A stretch of 64,000 bases of DNA. Origin: Thiodiazotropha sp040506275. Its GTDB lineage: Bacteria > Pseudomonadota > Gammaproteobacteria > Chromatiales > Chromatiaceae. A program made the translations under genes and the position numbers. The stretch is from the NCBI GenBank assembly GCA_040506275.1, contig JBEVXD010000004.1, positions 124,001 through 188,000 of the forward strand. The letters run 5' to 3'. Below are positions 7,886 to 16,894 of the stretch, piece after piece. The notes beneath the pieces were generated by a model that did no database searches, had not been told where the DNA came from, and worked only from the letters and a program-made list of their open reading frames with translations. How positions within the stretch are numbered: the stretch's first letter is position 1; each line of letters begins with the position of its first letter.

Positions 7886-8824
7886 ATGGTTATGCATTTT
7901 AAACTCCCTATATTTTTATTTTTATTGACCTCTTTAGCCAGTCCTTTGATGGCAGTCACTTTTGACCTGCCTGCAGATGGAGACGATATCGTGGGTCAGA
8001 ACTTCAGACTGACCACTCGCTACGAAGACACCTTCTCTGATATCGCCCGAGTCTATGATATAGGTTACCGCCAAATGGTCGCTGCCAATCCCGAGGTGGA
8101 TGCCTGGTTGCCCGGTGAAGACAGCGAGATAGTCATTCCTCAGCAATATATCCTGCCACCTGGTCCTCGAGAAGGCATCGTTATCAACCTGGCTGAGTTA
8201 CGCCTCTACTACTACCCCAAAGAGAGACCTGTGGTTATCACCTACCCGATTGGCATAGGTCGCGAGGGCTGGAGTACACCCACGGGAGTGACAAAGGTAA
8301 TCGGCAAGAAGGAAGGCCCAAGCTGGACAGTCCCTGAATCGATTCTCAAAGAGCATGAAGAGGATGGTAACCCCCTGCCAGATGTGGTTCCTCCAGGCCC
8401 TGACAACCCCCTGGGCACTCATGCTGTCTATTTAGGCATGAGTGGTTATCTTCTACATGGTACGAATAAGCCTTATGGTGTCGGGATGCGGGTAAGCCAC
8501 GGTTGTATTCGCCTCTATCCAGAAAATATCAAACAATTCTTCGGTGAAGTCGAAACCGATATACCTGTTCGCATCATCGACAAGCCCTATAAAGCTGGCT
8601 GGCTGAAGGGAGAGCTTTATGTACAGGTCCACCCTCCCCTCATTGAATATGTGGCGGAAAATGGTCACAACCAAACTGAACTGGTCGATGCGGTAATCAG
8701 TAAACTGACTGAAGACAAGCGTCGGCCCGATTGGAAACAACTACAAACCTACGCGGATCAACAGACCGGCCTACCTATGCCTCTCTACCTTTTGCAGGGG
8801 AATGAGGTGGCGGATAGCCACTGA
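7886..8824 (+). CDS. L,D-transpeptidase (YkuD family), exported
   Basis: Periplasmic enzyme that cross-links peptidoglycan or attaches lipoprotein to it using a catalytic cysteine. An N-terminal signal peptide ends near SPLMA. A LysM-like segment follows at about 35-85 (TLSDIA-type repeat, here FSDIARVYDIGYRQMVAANP), then the YkuD domain with a conserved HGT and the catalytic SHGCIRLY at about residue 204. Length (312) and order match the ErfK/YbiS/YcfS group. The ATG at 7886 was chosen over TTG 7883; ATG 7892 is also possible and no strong ribosome-binding site decides. An alanine-zipper lipoprotein gene lies convergently just beyond the shared terminator and is a plausible substrate, which is inference. 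Confidence 0.93.
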   Translation: MVMHFKLPIFLFLLTSLASPLMAVTFDLPADGDDIVGQNFRLTTRYEDTFSDIARVYDIGYRQMVAANPEVDAWLPGEDSEIVIPQQYILPPGPREGIVINLAELRLYYYPKERPVVITYPIGIGREGWSTPTGVTKVIGKKEGPSWTVPESILKEHEEDGNPLPDVVPPGPDNPLGTHAVYLGMSGYLLHGTNKPYGVGMRVSHGCIRLYPENIKQFFGEVETDIPVRIIDKPYKAGWLKGELYVQVHPPLIEYVAENGHNQTELVDAVISKLTEDKRRPDWKQLQTYADQQTGLPMPLYLLQGNEVADSH

Positions 8825-8885
8825 AATCCCGCCCAACTAGAATAAACCACCTCTGAGTTGGATTGATTCTGATTCTGTTACCCAT

Positions 8886-8923
8886 AAAAAAACCCCGCGG
8901 AAATAGTTCCAACGGGGTTTTTT
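8886..8923. terminator. Bidirectional intrinsic terminator
   Basis: CCCCG (8893-8897) pairs with CGGGG (8913-8917). It is flanked by A7 on the left and T6 on the right, which lengthens the stem. It serves the L,D-transpeptidase gene (plus) and the convergent lipoprotein gene (minus). Confidence 0.9.
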
Positions 8924-8971
8924 ACAGCCAGTGCGTTGCAAAAATGCAGCGCCTGACTTAACGATATACCT

Positions 8972-9241
8972 TTACTTGGCCATCGCTTTCTCAGACATAC
9001 GACCACAACGCTCATTACAAGCTTCGGCAGTATCTTTTGCAGCATTCGCAGACTTCATTGCAGCATCAGCTGTACCCTGAGCAGTTGCAGCGTCCAGCTG
9101 AGCCTCTTTCGCAGCTTTCATGGCAGCATCTGCAGCAGCTTGAGCGTTTGCTACATCAGCTTCCAGGCTGCTATTGGTAGCACAACCTGCGAACAGACCA
9201 AGACTGAGAATCATAGCGGCAGTTTTGATGGTAGTTTTCAT
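8972..9241 (-). CDS. Alanine-zipper outer-membrane lipoprotein (Lpp/OprI-like)
   Basis: Small lipoprotein of 89 residues. A lipobox LFAG-C places the acylated cysteine at 20. The mature part is an alanine-rich helix with Ala at regular 3-4 spacing (for example NAQAAADAAMKAAKEAQLDA), typical of trimeric alanine zippers. A CNERC pair of cysteines at about 75-79 is unlike E. coli Lpp. The C-terminus is EKAMAK, ending in lysine as Lpp does for peptidoglycan attachment. GAGAG five bases upstream supports the ATG. The adjacent L,D-transpeptidase could attach it to the wall, which is inference. Confidence 0.85.
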   Translation of the reverse strand: MKTTIKTAAMILSLGLFAGCATNSSLEADVANAQAAADAAMKAAKEAQLDAATAQGTADAAMKSANAAKDTAEACNERCGRMSEKAMAK

Positions 9242-9656
9242 AATTACTCTCGATCTCTCTTGTGAGTTTTACATTGTGTGGCAGACGCTCCGTACCTTTG
9301 CACCTGTTATTCGCTGATACAGAGTTTCCCAAATAGACCCTTTCCAGGTATCTCATGCGATATTCCCCAAACCTGGGGTTAAAAACTTTCAACGGCCTAT
9401 TTGGGACGCTCCCAAAAGTGAGGGCTTTGCCCTGTCACACCCGATCAATTCACCCGCTTTGGAGTAGAGGGTTCCCGATTGAGTAGAACATTGCTGTGCC
9501 CGGCTCTCCACCGTTTAACACGTATCTTCAAATCTCAGACTGTAAAGAGCGGTAGCATCTGGCACGGAAGCTTGATCCAAAAGTTAAACAAATTCAATGG
9601 CAAGATTCCAACTTTTAGAACTTTTTTGCAAATAATCACCGACTTTTAACGGTAAT
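9242..9656. other. Non-coding stretch upstream of the lipoprotein gene
   Basis: These 415 bases lie between the lipoprotein start and the ggt stop, both on the minus strand. They should hold the lipoprotein promoter and the 3' end of the ggt transcript. I find no strong terminator, RNA gene or credible reading frame. Confidence 0.4.
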
Positions 9657-11342
9657 TCACTCGATTATCGCCATCCCAACCCCTCTGGGGTCGCTTGCAG
9701 CCTCTACTTCACCGGTTTTTTTGTTCAACATCACCCCCTGCATATTGCCATACTTTCTCTGCAGGGATTTAAAACTGTGACCCATTAAAGTTAACTGCTT
9801 CTGCAGCTCTTCGCTGATGGCATCCGATTCAAACTGTACCAAATCGGGTAGGTACTGATGGTGAAATCGAGGACGATCAACCCAGCTCCCTGGACCATTA
9901 CCCTCAGCCATATCCAGGATTCCAAGTAGCACCATGGTGATGATCCGACTCCCTCCCGGAGTGCCTAAAATGGCCACACGATGATCATCTTCAACGAAGG
10001 TAGGACTCATGCTTGATAACATGCGCTTTCCACCTTCGATCGCATTTGCTTCGCCCCCGACTAGACCATAGACATTCGGAACCCCTGGACTTGCCGAGAA
10101 ATCGTCCATTTCATCATTCAACAGAATCCCGGTGCCAGGCACTACCAGACCAGAACCAAAGGGGTAATTTATACTTAATGTCGCTGAGACACGATTCCCT
10201 TCCCGGTCCAGAATGGAAAAATGAGTGGTGTCCTGCCCCTCCCCCTCTAAGCCATTATCACTCTTGATGCTGGGGGTTGCATGATCCATATCAATCCCGC
10301 GAGTCAATCCTGCAGCATACATGGGGTGTGTAAGGGTGGTCACCGGTACTTCGATAAAGTCTGGATCCCCCAGATATTCGGCCCGATCACGATAGGCCAA
10401 GCGCATGGCTTCAATCAGTAAATGTGTCTTTTGAGGCTCTTGCAAGGCCGTATAGTTTAACTGATCCAGGATATTGAGAATGGTCAGGATCGCCACCCCG
10501 CCTGAAGAGGGTGGCGCAGCACTGGTGATTTTCAGTCCCTGATAGGAGCCAGTAATCGGTTTACGCTCAATGACCTTGTATTGAGACAGATCCTCTAGAC
10601 TCCAAATTCCACCGGCTGCTTTAACCCCCGCGATCAGCCGTTTTGCAATCTCTCCCCGGTAAAAGCCGTCAGCGCCATCATCTGCAAGTTTTTGCAGGGT
10701 ATCCGCAAGGTCTGCCTGCTTTATCAGAGAACCAGCTGGCGGTACTTCCCCTTGAGACAAAAACTGTGCGGATGAGGCGGGATAGGCTTGCAGCACCGGT
10801 AAACGCCACTTCACCATTTGCCGGTAGTAGCCGTCGACTTCAAACCCTTTTCTGGCAATATCTATAGCGGGTTGAAGTAAAACTGGAAATGGCAGACTTC
10901 CATAGTGCTCTGCCAAATGAGCGAGCGCTGCAGGTGCACCAGGTATTCCAGCAGAGAGTGCACCATCTATCGATCGGGTAGGGACAATTTCACCAGCTTC
11001 ATCCAGATAGAGGTCTCGATGAGCAGCCAGGGGGGCTCTTTCCCGGCCATCAACCATGGTCTGATAACCATCTCTTTCGCGATGCAACAGCCAGAATCCC
11101 CCGCCACCCAATCCCGAACTGTATGGCTCAACAACCGCTAACACAGCACTCACAGTAACTGCGGCATCAAAAGCGTTGCCTCCCATGCGAAGTATTTTGT
11201 GTCCGGCCTCGGTTGCCAAAGGGTGTGCGCTGGCAATTGCAGCATTTTTTGGGGACGCGGCTGTCCATGCAGGCGTGTTACAGAAAAGCAAAATAATAAG
11301 GCTCCACAAGGGAGCCTTATTCAATCTCATGGCATTTGTCAT
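9657..11342 (-). CDS. ggt: Gamma-glutamyltransferase (glutathione hydrolase)
   Basis: Periplasmic N-terminal nucleophile hydrolase of 561 residues that cleaves the gamma-glutamyl bond of glutathione. A signal peptide spans about 5-28. The autocleavage site and catalytic threonine are in DTTHFSILDREGNRVSATLS; cleavage before the second threonine releases a small subunit. PSSGGVA and GTPGGSRI motifs of the family are present. ATGs at 11342 and 11330 are both possible, and neither has a good ribosome-binding site. The gene starts three bases after the ferredoxin stop, and a terminator-like hairpin lies inside its signal-peptide codons, so readthrough into ggt may be limited. Confidence 0.95.
   Translation of the reverse strand: MTNAMRLNKAPLWSLIILLFCNTPAWTAASPKNAAIASAHPLATEAGHKILRMGGNAFDAAVTVSAVLAVVEPYSSGLGGGGFWLLHRERDGYQTMVDGRERAPLAAHRDLYLDEAGEIVPTRSIDGALSAGIPGAPAALAHLAEHYGSLPFPVLLQPAIDIARKGFEVDGYYRQMVKWRLPVLQAYPASSAQFLSQGEVPPAGSLIKQADLADTLQKLADDGADGFYRGEIAKRLIAGVKAAGGIWSLEDLSQYKVIERKPITGSYQGLKITSAAPPSSGGVAILTILNILDQLNYTALQEPQKTHLLIEAMRLAYRDRAEYLGDPDFIEVPVTTLTHPMYAAGLTRGIDMDHATPSIKSDNGLEGEGQDTTHFSILDREGNRVSATLSINYPFGSGLVVPGTGILLNDEMDDFSASPGVPNVYGLVGGEANAIEGGKRMLSSMSPTFVEDDHRVAILGTPGGSRIITMVLLGILDMAEGNGPGSWVDRPRFHHQYLPDLVQFESDAISEELQKQLTLMGHSFKSLQRKYGNMQGVMLNKKTGEVEAASDPRGVGMAIIE
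11295..11321 (-). promoter_or_regulatory. Terminator-like hairpin inside the 5' end of ggt
   Basis: Bases 11295-11305 and 11311-11321 are perfect 11-bp arms around a five-base loop. On the minus strand the stem is followed by a T-rich stretch (ATTTTGCTTTTC). It sits inside the ggt signal-peptide codons, 21 bases after the first ATG. It could terminate the upstream ferredoxin transcript, attenuate ggt, or hinder its translation. Confidence 0.6.
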
Positions 11343-11345
11343 CGT

Positions 11346-11600
11346 CTAATCAGATTCGCTGGTGATCTTGAGGTATTTAGCGTGGAGTTCCTCTTCGCTT
11401 TCCTCATGCTCTGGATCTTTTGGAATACAGTCAACCGGACAGACCTCAACACACTGTGAGGTTTCATAATGACCTACGCATTCTGTACAAAGGTCTGGGT
11501 CGATTTCATAGATTTCATCACCCTGTGTGATCGCCCCATTGGGACATTCGGGTTCACAGACATCACAATTGATGCATTCATCGGTGATTAATAATGCCAT
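11346..11600 (-). CDS. YfhL-type 2[4Fe-4S] ferredoxin
   Basis: Cytoplasmic electron carrier of 84 residues. The first cluster motif is CINCDVCEPECP. The second is CTECVGHYETSQCVEVCP, with the insertion between its second and third cysteines that marks the YfhL/Alv group. The C-terminus is acidic. In many gammaproteobacteria this gene follows coaD, as it does here (110 bases downstream of coaD). The gene ends three bases before ggt, so the two could share a transcript unless the hairpin inside ggt stops it. Confidence 0.95.
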   Translation of the reverse strand: MALLITDECINCDVCEPECPNGAITQGDEIYEIDPDLCTECVGHYETSQCVEVCPVDCIPKDPEHEESEEELHAKYLKITSESD

Positions 11601-11709
11601 ACGGTTTTTCTCCTACTCATTCGGATGTTTGACTATTTCCTAAGGCTTGTTAACTCTAAACCAGCCCGTCCTAGATAATGCTGCCTGAGCCAAGGCGCAG
11701 AATTTTAGG

Positions 11710-12186
11710 CTAGCTGTAGCGTTGACTCAATGCATTTTGTACATCGGGGTGCACAAATTCTGAAACAACGCCCCCCAACGCGGCAATCTCTCTCACCAAT
11801 CCGGAGGATATGAATGCAAATTGTTCGGCTGGCGTAAGAAACAGGGTCTCAATGTCCGGTGCCAATCGACGATTCATACCTGCCAATTGAAATTCATACT
11901 CAAAGTCTGATACAGCGCGTAATCCTCTCAGAATCACGTTCGCCTGACACTCATGCACAAAATCCACTAGCAGAGTGTCGAAAGCGCAAATCTCGACATT
12001 TTCGATCCCCCCCAGCACAGTCTTTGCCAAGGTAAGACGTTGTTCCAGACCAAATGCAGGGTTTTTCCCCGGATTTTTTGCCACCGCCAATATGACGTGA
12101 TCAAACAGCTCCGACGCTCTTCTTACAAGGTCGCTATGTCCGTTGGTAATGGGATCGAATGTTCCGGGGTATACGGCTTTAATCAT
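11710..12186 (-). CDS. coaD: Phosphopantetheine adenylyltransferase
   Basis: Fourth step of coenzyme A synthesis: joins ATP and 4'-phosphopantetheine to give dephospho-CoA. The 158 residues match the family length. Nucleotidyltransferase motifs are intact: YPGTFDPITNGH at 6-17 (T/HxxH-type site) and the ISSGLVRE motif near 128-135. It lies downstream of rsmD on the same strand, a common pairing. Confidence 0.97.
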   Translation of the reverse strand: MIKAVYPGTFDPITNGHSDLVRRASELFDHVILAVAKNPGKNPAFGLEQRLTLAKTVLGGIENVEICAFDTLLVDFVHECQANVILRGLRAVSDFEYEFQLAGMNRRLAPDIETLFLTPAEQFAFISSGLVREIAALGGVVSEFVHPDVQNALSQRYS

Positions 12187-12305
12187 ATTTCACTAGCAAT
12201 TAAACAGAATTATCATAGTAGCAGAACCGTGAGTATTGAATGACAATTATCACATCAGCCTAAGGGTTTCAGCCCTATCAAGTCTATCAACCCTGCCTGC
12301 GAACC

Positions 12306-12875
12306 TCACCCAGGCAGTGGCGCACTGGCCAAGCCATAACGAACTTGACCAGCCATCTTCTCCTTCAATAACTGCCAACCCTCAGGCAGAACAGGTAAAG
12401 TTCTGGATATCTCATCTTCCAGATAGATCCGGGCATCAGCGGCCAACCATCCCTGCGCCAGCTTATGACACAGCGGGCCAAGAAGATTAGCAGAGAAGGG
12501 GGGGTCTAGAAAAACCACATCGAAGGCTGTTGGTTCTTGCTCCAGCCATTGAAGGGCATCTGCCCGCACGATAGATACCTGATTCAACTTCAAGCTCTGT
12601 CGGTTCTCCTCCAGCTGCCTAACCACCGTAGCGGCGGTATCGACCATTACAACCCGACCGGCGCCTCTTGAAGCAGCCTCGATACCCAGGGAACCGCTTC
12701 CGGCGAACAGATCCAGACAGCGCGCGCCTGCCATCCGTGGTTGCAACCAGTTGAACAGGGTCTCTCTGACTCGGTCCCCCGTCGGCCTCAGGCCGGGGAG
12801 ATCCGCAAAGGGGAGACGTCTTCCCCTGTGTTCACCGCCGATTATGCGGACTTGGCTCGCAACTTGACTGGACAT
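12306..12875 (-). CDS. rsmD: 16S rRNA (guanine-966-N2)-methyltransferase
   Basis: Methylates G966 of 16S rRNA in the small subunit using S-adenosylmethionine. The 189 residues show the family start GGEHRGRRLPF, RPTGDRVRETLFNWL, the SAM-binding motif DLFAGSGSLGIEA (about 55-67) and the catalytic DPPF motif near 122-125. It lies 71 bases downstream of the M16 pair and upstream of coaD, all on the minus strand. Confidence 0.97.
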   Translation of the reverse strand: MSSQVASQVRIIGGEHRGRRLPFADLPGLRPTGDRVRETLFNWLQPRMAGARCLDLFAGSGSLGIEAASRGAGRVVMVDTAATVVRQLEENRQSLKLNQVSIVRADALQWLEQEPTAFDVVFLDPPFSANLLGPLCHKLAQGWLAADARIYLEDEISRTLPVLPEGWQLLKEKMAGQVRYGLASAPLPG

Positions 12876-12946
12876 TTTCTATAACCACTTCATCTACAAT
12901 GGGCAAGTGGGCCGAAGGGTAAATTCGGTAACACTCAACCGGATCA

Positions 12947-14290
12947 CTAGGGTTTATCATCAACCTTGGCCAAAGGACTAGGAAATCTGCCCACCTGTAC
13001 CCTTACCAGACGTTCAGGATCTACACGTCGTTGGAAGGCATCACGAATCTGTTCTTTGGTCACCGCCCTTACCTTATCAACAAAAACATCCAAATAGTCC
13101 AAAGGTAGATCGTAGAAACCGATAACAGCAAGATACTCCACAATCTTTCCGTTGGAGGCGATGCGCAGGGGAAAGCCGCCGGTGATATTCTGTTTAGCTG
13201 CCTTCAACTCATCCTCAGTCGGACCTTCTGAGATATAGCGCGCCAAGGTATTTTTAGCCACCGCCAGTGCTTCCTCAGCCTGATCATTTTTTGTTTGCAG
13301 ACCAAGTTGGAAAACGCCAAGCTGACGCATTGGCAGAAAATAACTATAGACACTATAGCTCAGCCCTCGCTTTTGCCTTACCTCTCCACTCAACAATGAA
13401 ACCAGACCGCTACCACCGAAAATATGATTACCGACATAAAGGGAAAAATAGTCCTTATCGCCCCGCTTCAAACCAGGTTGACCAAGATATAGATGGGATT
13501 GGGTGGATGGAAAGGGTATCTGTTTAACAACCTCTTTTTCCATTGCTTTTACAGAAGGGAGCGGAGGTGCGGCTTCACCAGCTGGCAGGCCGCGTATGAC
13601 CTCTTCTGCCAGCACCGCCGCCAGATCACGATCCACTGCACCAACAATCGCAATCAGTCCATTTCGCGCCACATAGAGTCGACGATGCGCCTGTTGAATA
13701 TCTTCACGGGTTATCGATTCGACTGATTCTCTGGTACCTGAGGGATCTGTTGCATAAGGATGATCGCCATACACCGATTTATAGAGCTGCTTTTTACCAA
13801 TACTCCCGGGTGACTGCTCATCCTTTATCAAACCAGCCAATATTGATTGGCGCTCACGGGCAATATCCTCTTCAGAAAATCTGGGGTTGGTTAGAACTGT
13901 CGCCAAGGTTTCAAGTGAGAGATCGAGAACCTCTGGATCAGACAGGGATCTTACCGAAACCCAAGCCATATCCCGTAATGAGCCGGAACTGAGCTGTGAG
14001 CCCACACCTTCGATGCGCTCAGCAATCTGATAGGCACTCCACTTTCCAGCACCTTCTGTCAGCAGACTGTTTGTAAAAGATGTGATTCCCGGCTTGTCCC
14101 CATCTCTTGCGCTCCCAGCATCAAACACGACTCTGACATCCACCATTGGAATTTCAGGGGCATGTACATAGAGCACCTTTGCGCCATTCGATGTCTCCCA
14201 TGTCTCGATATTGGGAGAAGCGACCAAGCAGCCCCAGAACAACATGCCAGCACAAAGAAAAGAGAGACGTATCATACCTTTAGTGGCCAT
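12947..14290 (-). CDS. M16 peptidase-family protein lacking the zinc motif
   Basis: Periplasmic partner subunit of 447 residues with a signal peptide at about 6-25. It has the M16 fold signature and spacing, but the position of the zinc-binding HxxEH is occupied by SFTNSLLTEG, so it cannot bind zinc in the usual way. The C-terminal half keeps the conserved arginine/tyrosine region (RQKRGLSYSVYSYF) that completes the active chamber in heterodimers. GGAGG five bases before the ATG supports the start. It overlaps the catalytic M16 gene by 11 bases, so coupled translation and a one-to-one complex are likely. Confidence 0.9.
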   Translation of the reverse strand: MATKGMIRLSFLCAGMLFWGCLVASPNIETWETSNGAKVLYVHAPEIPMVDVRVVFDAGSARDGDKPGITSFTNSLLTEGAGKWSAYQIAERIEGVGSQLSSGSLRDMAWVSVRSLSDPEVLDLSLETLATVLTNPRFSEEDIARERQSILAGLIKDEQSPGSIGKKQLYKSVYGDHPYATDPSGTRESVESITREDIQQAHRRLYVARNGLIAIVGAVDRDLAAVLAEEVIRGLPAGEAAPPLPSVKAMEKEVVKQIPFPSTQSHLYLGQPGLKRGDKDYFSLYVGNHIFGGSGLVSLLSGEVRQKRGLSYSVYSYFLPMRQLGVFQLGLQTKNDQAEEALAVAKNTLARYISEGPTEDELKAAKQNITGGFPLRIASNGKIVEYLAVIGFYDLPLDYLDVFVDKVRAVTKEQIRDAFQRRVDPERLVRVQVGRFPSPLAKVDDKP

Positions 14291-15644
14291 GACGACCTCC
14301 TACAACTGATTGCTTCACATCATTTTCATCCATTGGCAGAGGCTCTAAGACTGCTACAGTCAAATTATCATTAGTCAGATATTTCTCAGCCACCTGTTTA
14401 ACCTGATCGGCAGTTACCGCCTTCAGATGATCGACATACTCATCGGCGAGATGCCAATCAAGCCCTACAGTCTCGAGTTGACCTATCAGCATGGCCTGAT
14501 AAAAAACTGAATCCTTCTCAAAAACTTTTGAGGCGATGATCTGGTTACGAACTCTGGCCATCTCATCTTCAGTAACCAGTTCGTTCTTGAATCTATCTAT
14601 TTCTTTAAGGATTGCCGCTTCAACCACCTCAATCGAGGTTCCCGTCTTAGGAACCGCATCCAGAATCAACATCCCTGGAAGCCGAGAAAAGGCGCTGTAG
14701 CGGGTATCCACCGAAACTGCTAATTCGCTGCCCCGTATCAGGTTGCTCGCCAGTCGGGCGCTGGCTCCACCATCGAGTATGTAGGTCAACATCTCAAGTG
14801 CATAGGGTTCCCACTCCTGCTCCGCTTTTCCAATCACCGGTGTTTTAAAACCCATCACCATGTAGGGCTGCCGTGCAGGCACCTTTAGCGCCAAGCGCTT
14901 TACCCCACGCTGGGCCGGTTCATCCCGCGGTTTGGTCACTGAGACCGATTCTGGCTTGAGCACACCAAAATACTGCTCGGCCAACTTAATCACCTGATCG
15001 GGATCAACATCCCCGACCACCACCAGTGTCGCATTGTTGGGGGCATACCATTTGCGGTACCAAACCTGAAGATCCTCCACCTCCAGCGCATCCAGATCTG
15101 ACATCCATCCGATCACGGGTATGCGATAGGGGGATGCCTGGTAGGCGCCGGTAAGAAAAAGTTCATAGGTCAGGGACTGAGGCTTGTCTTCAGTACGCAT
15201 ACGGCGCTCTTCCTTGACCACCTCAACCTCTTTTTTAAACTCTTCTGCCGGCAGTAGCAGGTTCCTCATCCGATCGGCCTCCAGCTCGAAGGAGACTTCC
15301 AGACGATCACTCGCCAAGGTCTGGTAATAGGCTGTGTAGTCCCTGCCGGTAAAGGCATTCTCATCGCCACCATTTGCTGCAATGATGCGGGAAAACTGCC
15401 CGGGGGGATGATTATCGGTGCCCTTGAACATCATATGTTCAAGAACATGGGAGACACCGGTAATGCCACCATGCTCATAGCTGGAGCCAACCTTGTACCA
15501 CACTTGGGATACAGCAATTGGTGCTCGTTTATCCTGCTTTACAATCACCTTCATACCATTTTCCAGCTGATGCTCCACAACACCGGCTTGAGCATGGCTC
15601 AAAGCAAACAGAAGCAGGGTCATAACCGTCATCAATCTTTGCAT
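14280..15644 (-). CDS. Zinc-dependent M16 peptidase, catalytic subunit
   Basis: Exported insulinase-family protease of 454 residues with a signal peptide ending near SHAQA. The inverted zinc motif HVLEH is present (GVSHVLEHMMFKG, near residue 64), followed by the downstream glutamate region EADRMRN. The ATG at 15644 was preferred over the adjacent TTG because GGAAG lies six bases upstream. It forms a unit with the overlapping, zinc-less paralogue. Such pairs degrade peptides in the periplasm; the natural substrate is unknown. The start faces ftsY across about 250 bases. Confidence 0.94.
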   Translation of the reverse strand: MQRLMTVMTLLLFALSHAQAGVVEHQLENGMKVIVKQDKRAPIAVSQVWYKVGSSYEHGGITGVSHVLEHMMFKGTDNHPPGQFSRIIAANGGDENAFTGRDYTAYYQTLASDRLEVSFELEADRMRNLLLPAEEFKKEVEVVKEERRMRTEDKPQSLTYELFLTGAYQASPYRIPVIGWMSDLDALEVEDLQVWYRKWYAPNNATLVVVGDVDPDQVIKLAEQYFGVLKPESVSVTKPRDEPAQRGVKRLALKVPARQPYMVMGFKTPVIGKAEQEWEPYALEMLTYILDGGASARLASNLIRGSELAVSVDTRYSAFSRLPGMLILDAVPKTGTSIEVVEAAILKEIDRFKNELVTEDEMARVRNQIIASKVFEKDSVFYQAMLIGQLETVGLDWHLADEYVDHLKAVTADQVKQVAEKYLTNDNLTVAVLEPLPMDENDVKQSVVGGRHGH

Positions 15645-15892
15645 CAAGATCTTCCTTTTTTATCGTTTACGATTCGGCTAGAGCTTTACATATTCCTGTC
15701 TCAAACCCGTAACTGGAATGGAGAGAGAAATACTGGCACTTTATCAATGGCCCGGAGGCGCTGTAGAATAGCGCCGGCGACAATCCGATGGCATTGTTTC
15801 AGAGGCTCTGAGGATTGTCCAAAAAGCTCCAGGTAAAACTAAGAACCTGCGATCAGAGCAGAGTTCCAATCACCCCCTTGGTAATTCCCAAT

Positions 15893-16894
15893 ATGTTCGG
15901 TTTTGGTAAACGAAAGAAGTCAGCATCAGAAGCGCCAGCAGAGACACCCGTTGTTGAAGAAAAACCTGGTCTGCTCTCCCGTCTGCAAGAGAGACTGACC
16001 CGTACCCGTCACAATTTAACCGATGGGCTGGCTAATCTGGTGATGGGCCGCAAGGCCATTGATGAGTCGCTACTGGAAGAGCTGGAGACACTGCTGATCA
16101 CCGCCGATGTCGGGGTCGAGGCTACCAGCAGGATCATTGATGACCTGACTGATCGGGTGAAACGAAAATCCCTAAATGACCCCGAAGCCCTTACACAGAT
16201 CCTCAAACAACACCTGCTGGAGATCCTGCAGAGTTGCGATACCCCGGTCAGAGAGCGCCAAAGCGGTAAGCCCATGGTGATGGTCATGGTGGGCATTAAC
16301 GGCGCGGGAAAAACCACCACAATCGGAAAACTTGCAAGAAAATTCCAACTCGATGGGGAAACTGTAATGCTTGCAGCCGGCGACACCTTTCGGGCAGCAG
16401 CTGTAGAACAGTTGCAAACCTGGGGTGAACGCAATGAGATTCAGGTTATCGCCCAGCATACCGGCGCTGATGCCGCCTCAGTGGTATTTGATGCCCTACA
16501 GGCCGCCACCGCACGACAAATTGATGTACTGATCGCCGATACAGCTGGCCGTCTGCATACTAAAGCCAACCTCATGGAGGAGTTGGAGAAAATCACTCGA
16601 GTAATGAAGAAAATTGACCCCGATGCACCCCATGAATTACTGCTTGTGGTAGATGCCGGCACAGGACAAAATGCAGTCAATCAGGCCATGCAGTTCAACG
16701 AATCAGTTGGATTGACCGGTCTGGTCATCACCAAGCTGGACGGCACCGCTAAAGGTGGAGTGGTCTTCGCCATAGCGGAAAAGGTCAAAGTCCCAATAAG
16801 ATTCATCGGCGTCGGCGAATCCATTGAAGACCTGCGCGAATTCGAGCCAAAGGAGTTTGTCGACGCTTTGTTTGAAAGAGACGCTACACGTTGA
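15893..16894 (+). CDS. ftsY: Signal recognition particle receptor FtsY
   Basis: Receptor GTPase that docks ribosome-SRP complexes at the inner membrane for co-translational insertion. The start ATG 15893 gives the membrane-binding MFGFGKRKK end; an upstream extension to 15815 lacks family character. Only a short acidic linker precedes the NG domain, giving 333 residues, much shorter than E. coli FtsY. GTPase motifs are intact: GINGAGKTTT, DTAGRL and TKLDGTAKGG. Its stop overlaps the ftsE TTG start, in the classical ftsY-ftsE-ftsX order. Confidence 0.97.
   Translation: MFGFGKRKKSASEAPAETPVVEEKPGLLSRLQERLTRTRHNLTDGLANLVMGRKAIDESLLEELETLLITADVGVEATSRIIDDLTDRVKRKSLNDPEALTQILKQHLLEILQSCDTPVRERQSGKPMVMVMVGINGAGKTTTIGKLARKFQLDGETVMLAAGDTFRAAAVEQLQTWGERNEIQVIAQHTGADAASVVFDALQAATARQIDVLIADTAGRLHTKANLMEELEKITRVMKKIDPDAPHELLLVVDAGTGQNAVNQAMQFNESVGLTGLVITKLDGTAKGGVVFAIAEKVKVPIRFIGVGESIEDLREFEPKEFVDALFERDATR

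Noticed and set aside
15408..15836. 142-residue plus-strand frame overlapping the catalytic M16 gene
   Set aside because: It is opposite the zinc-motif region of a well-supported gene; low-quality composition.
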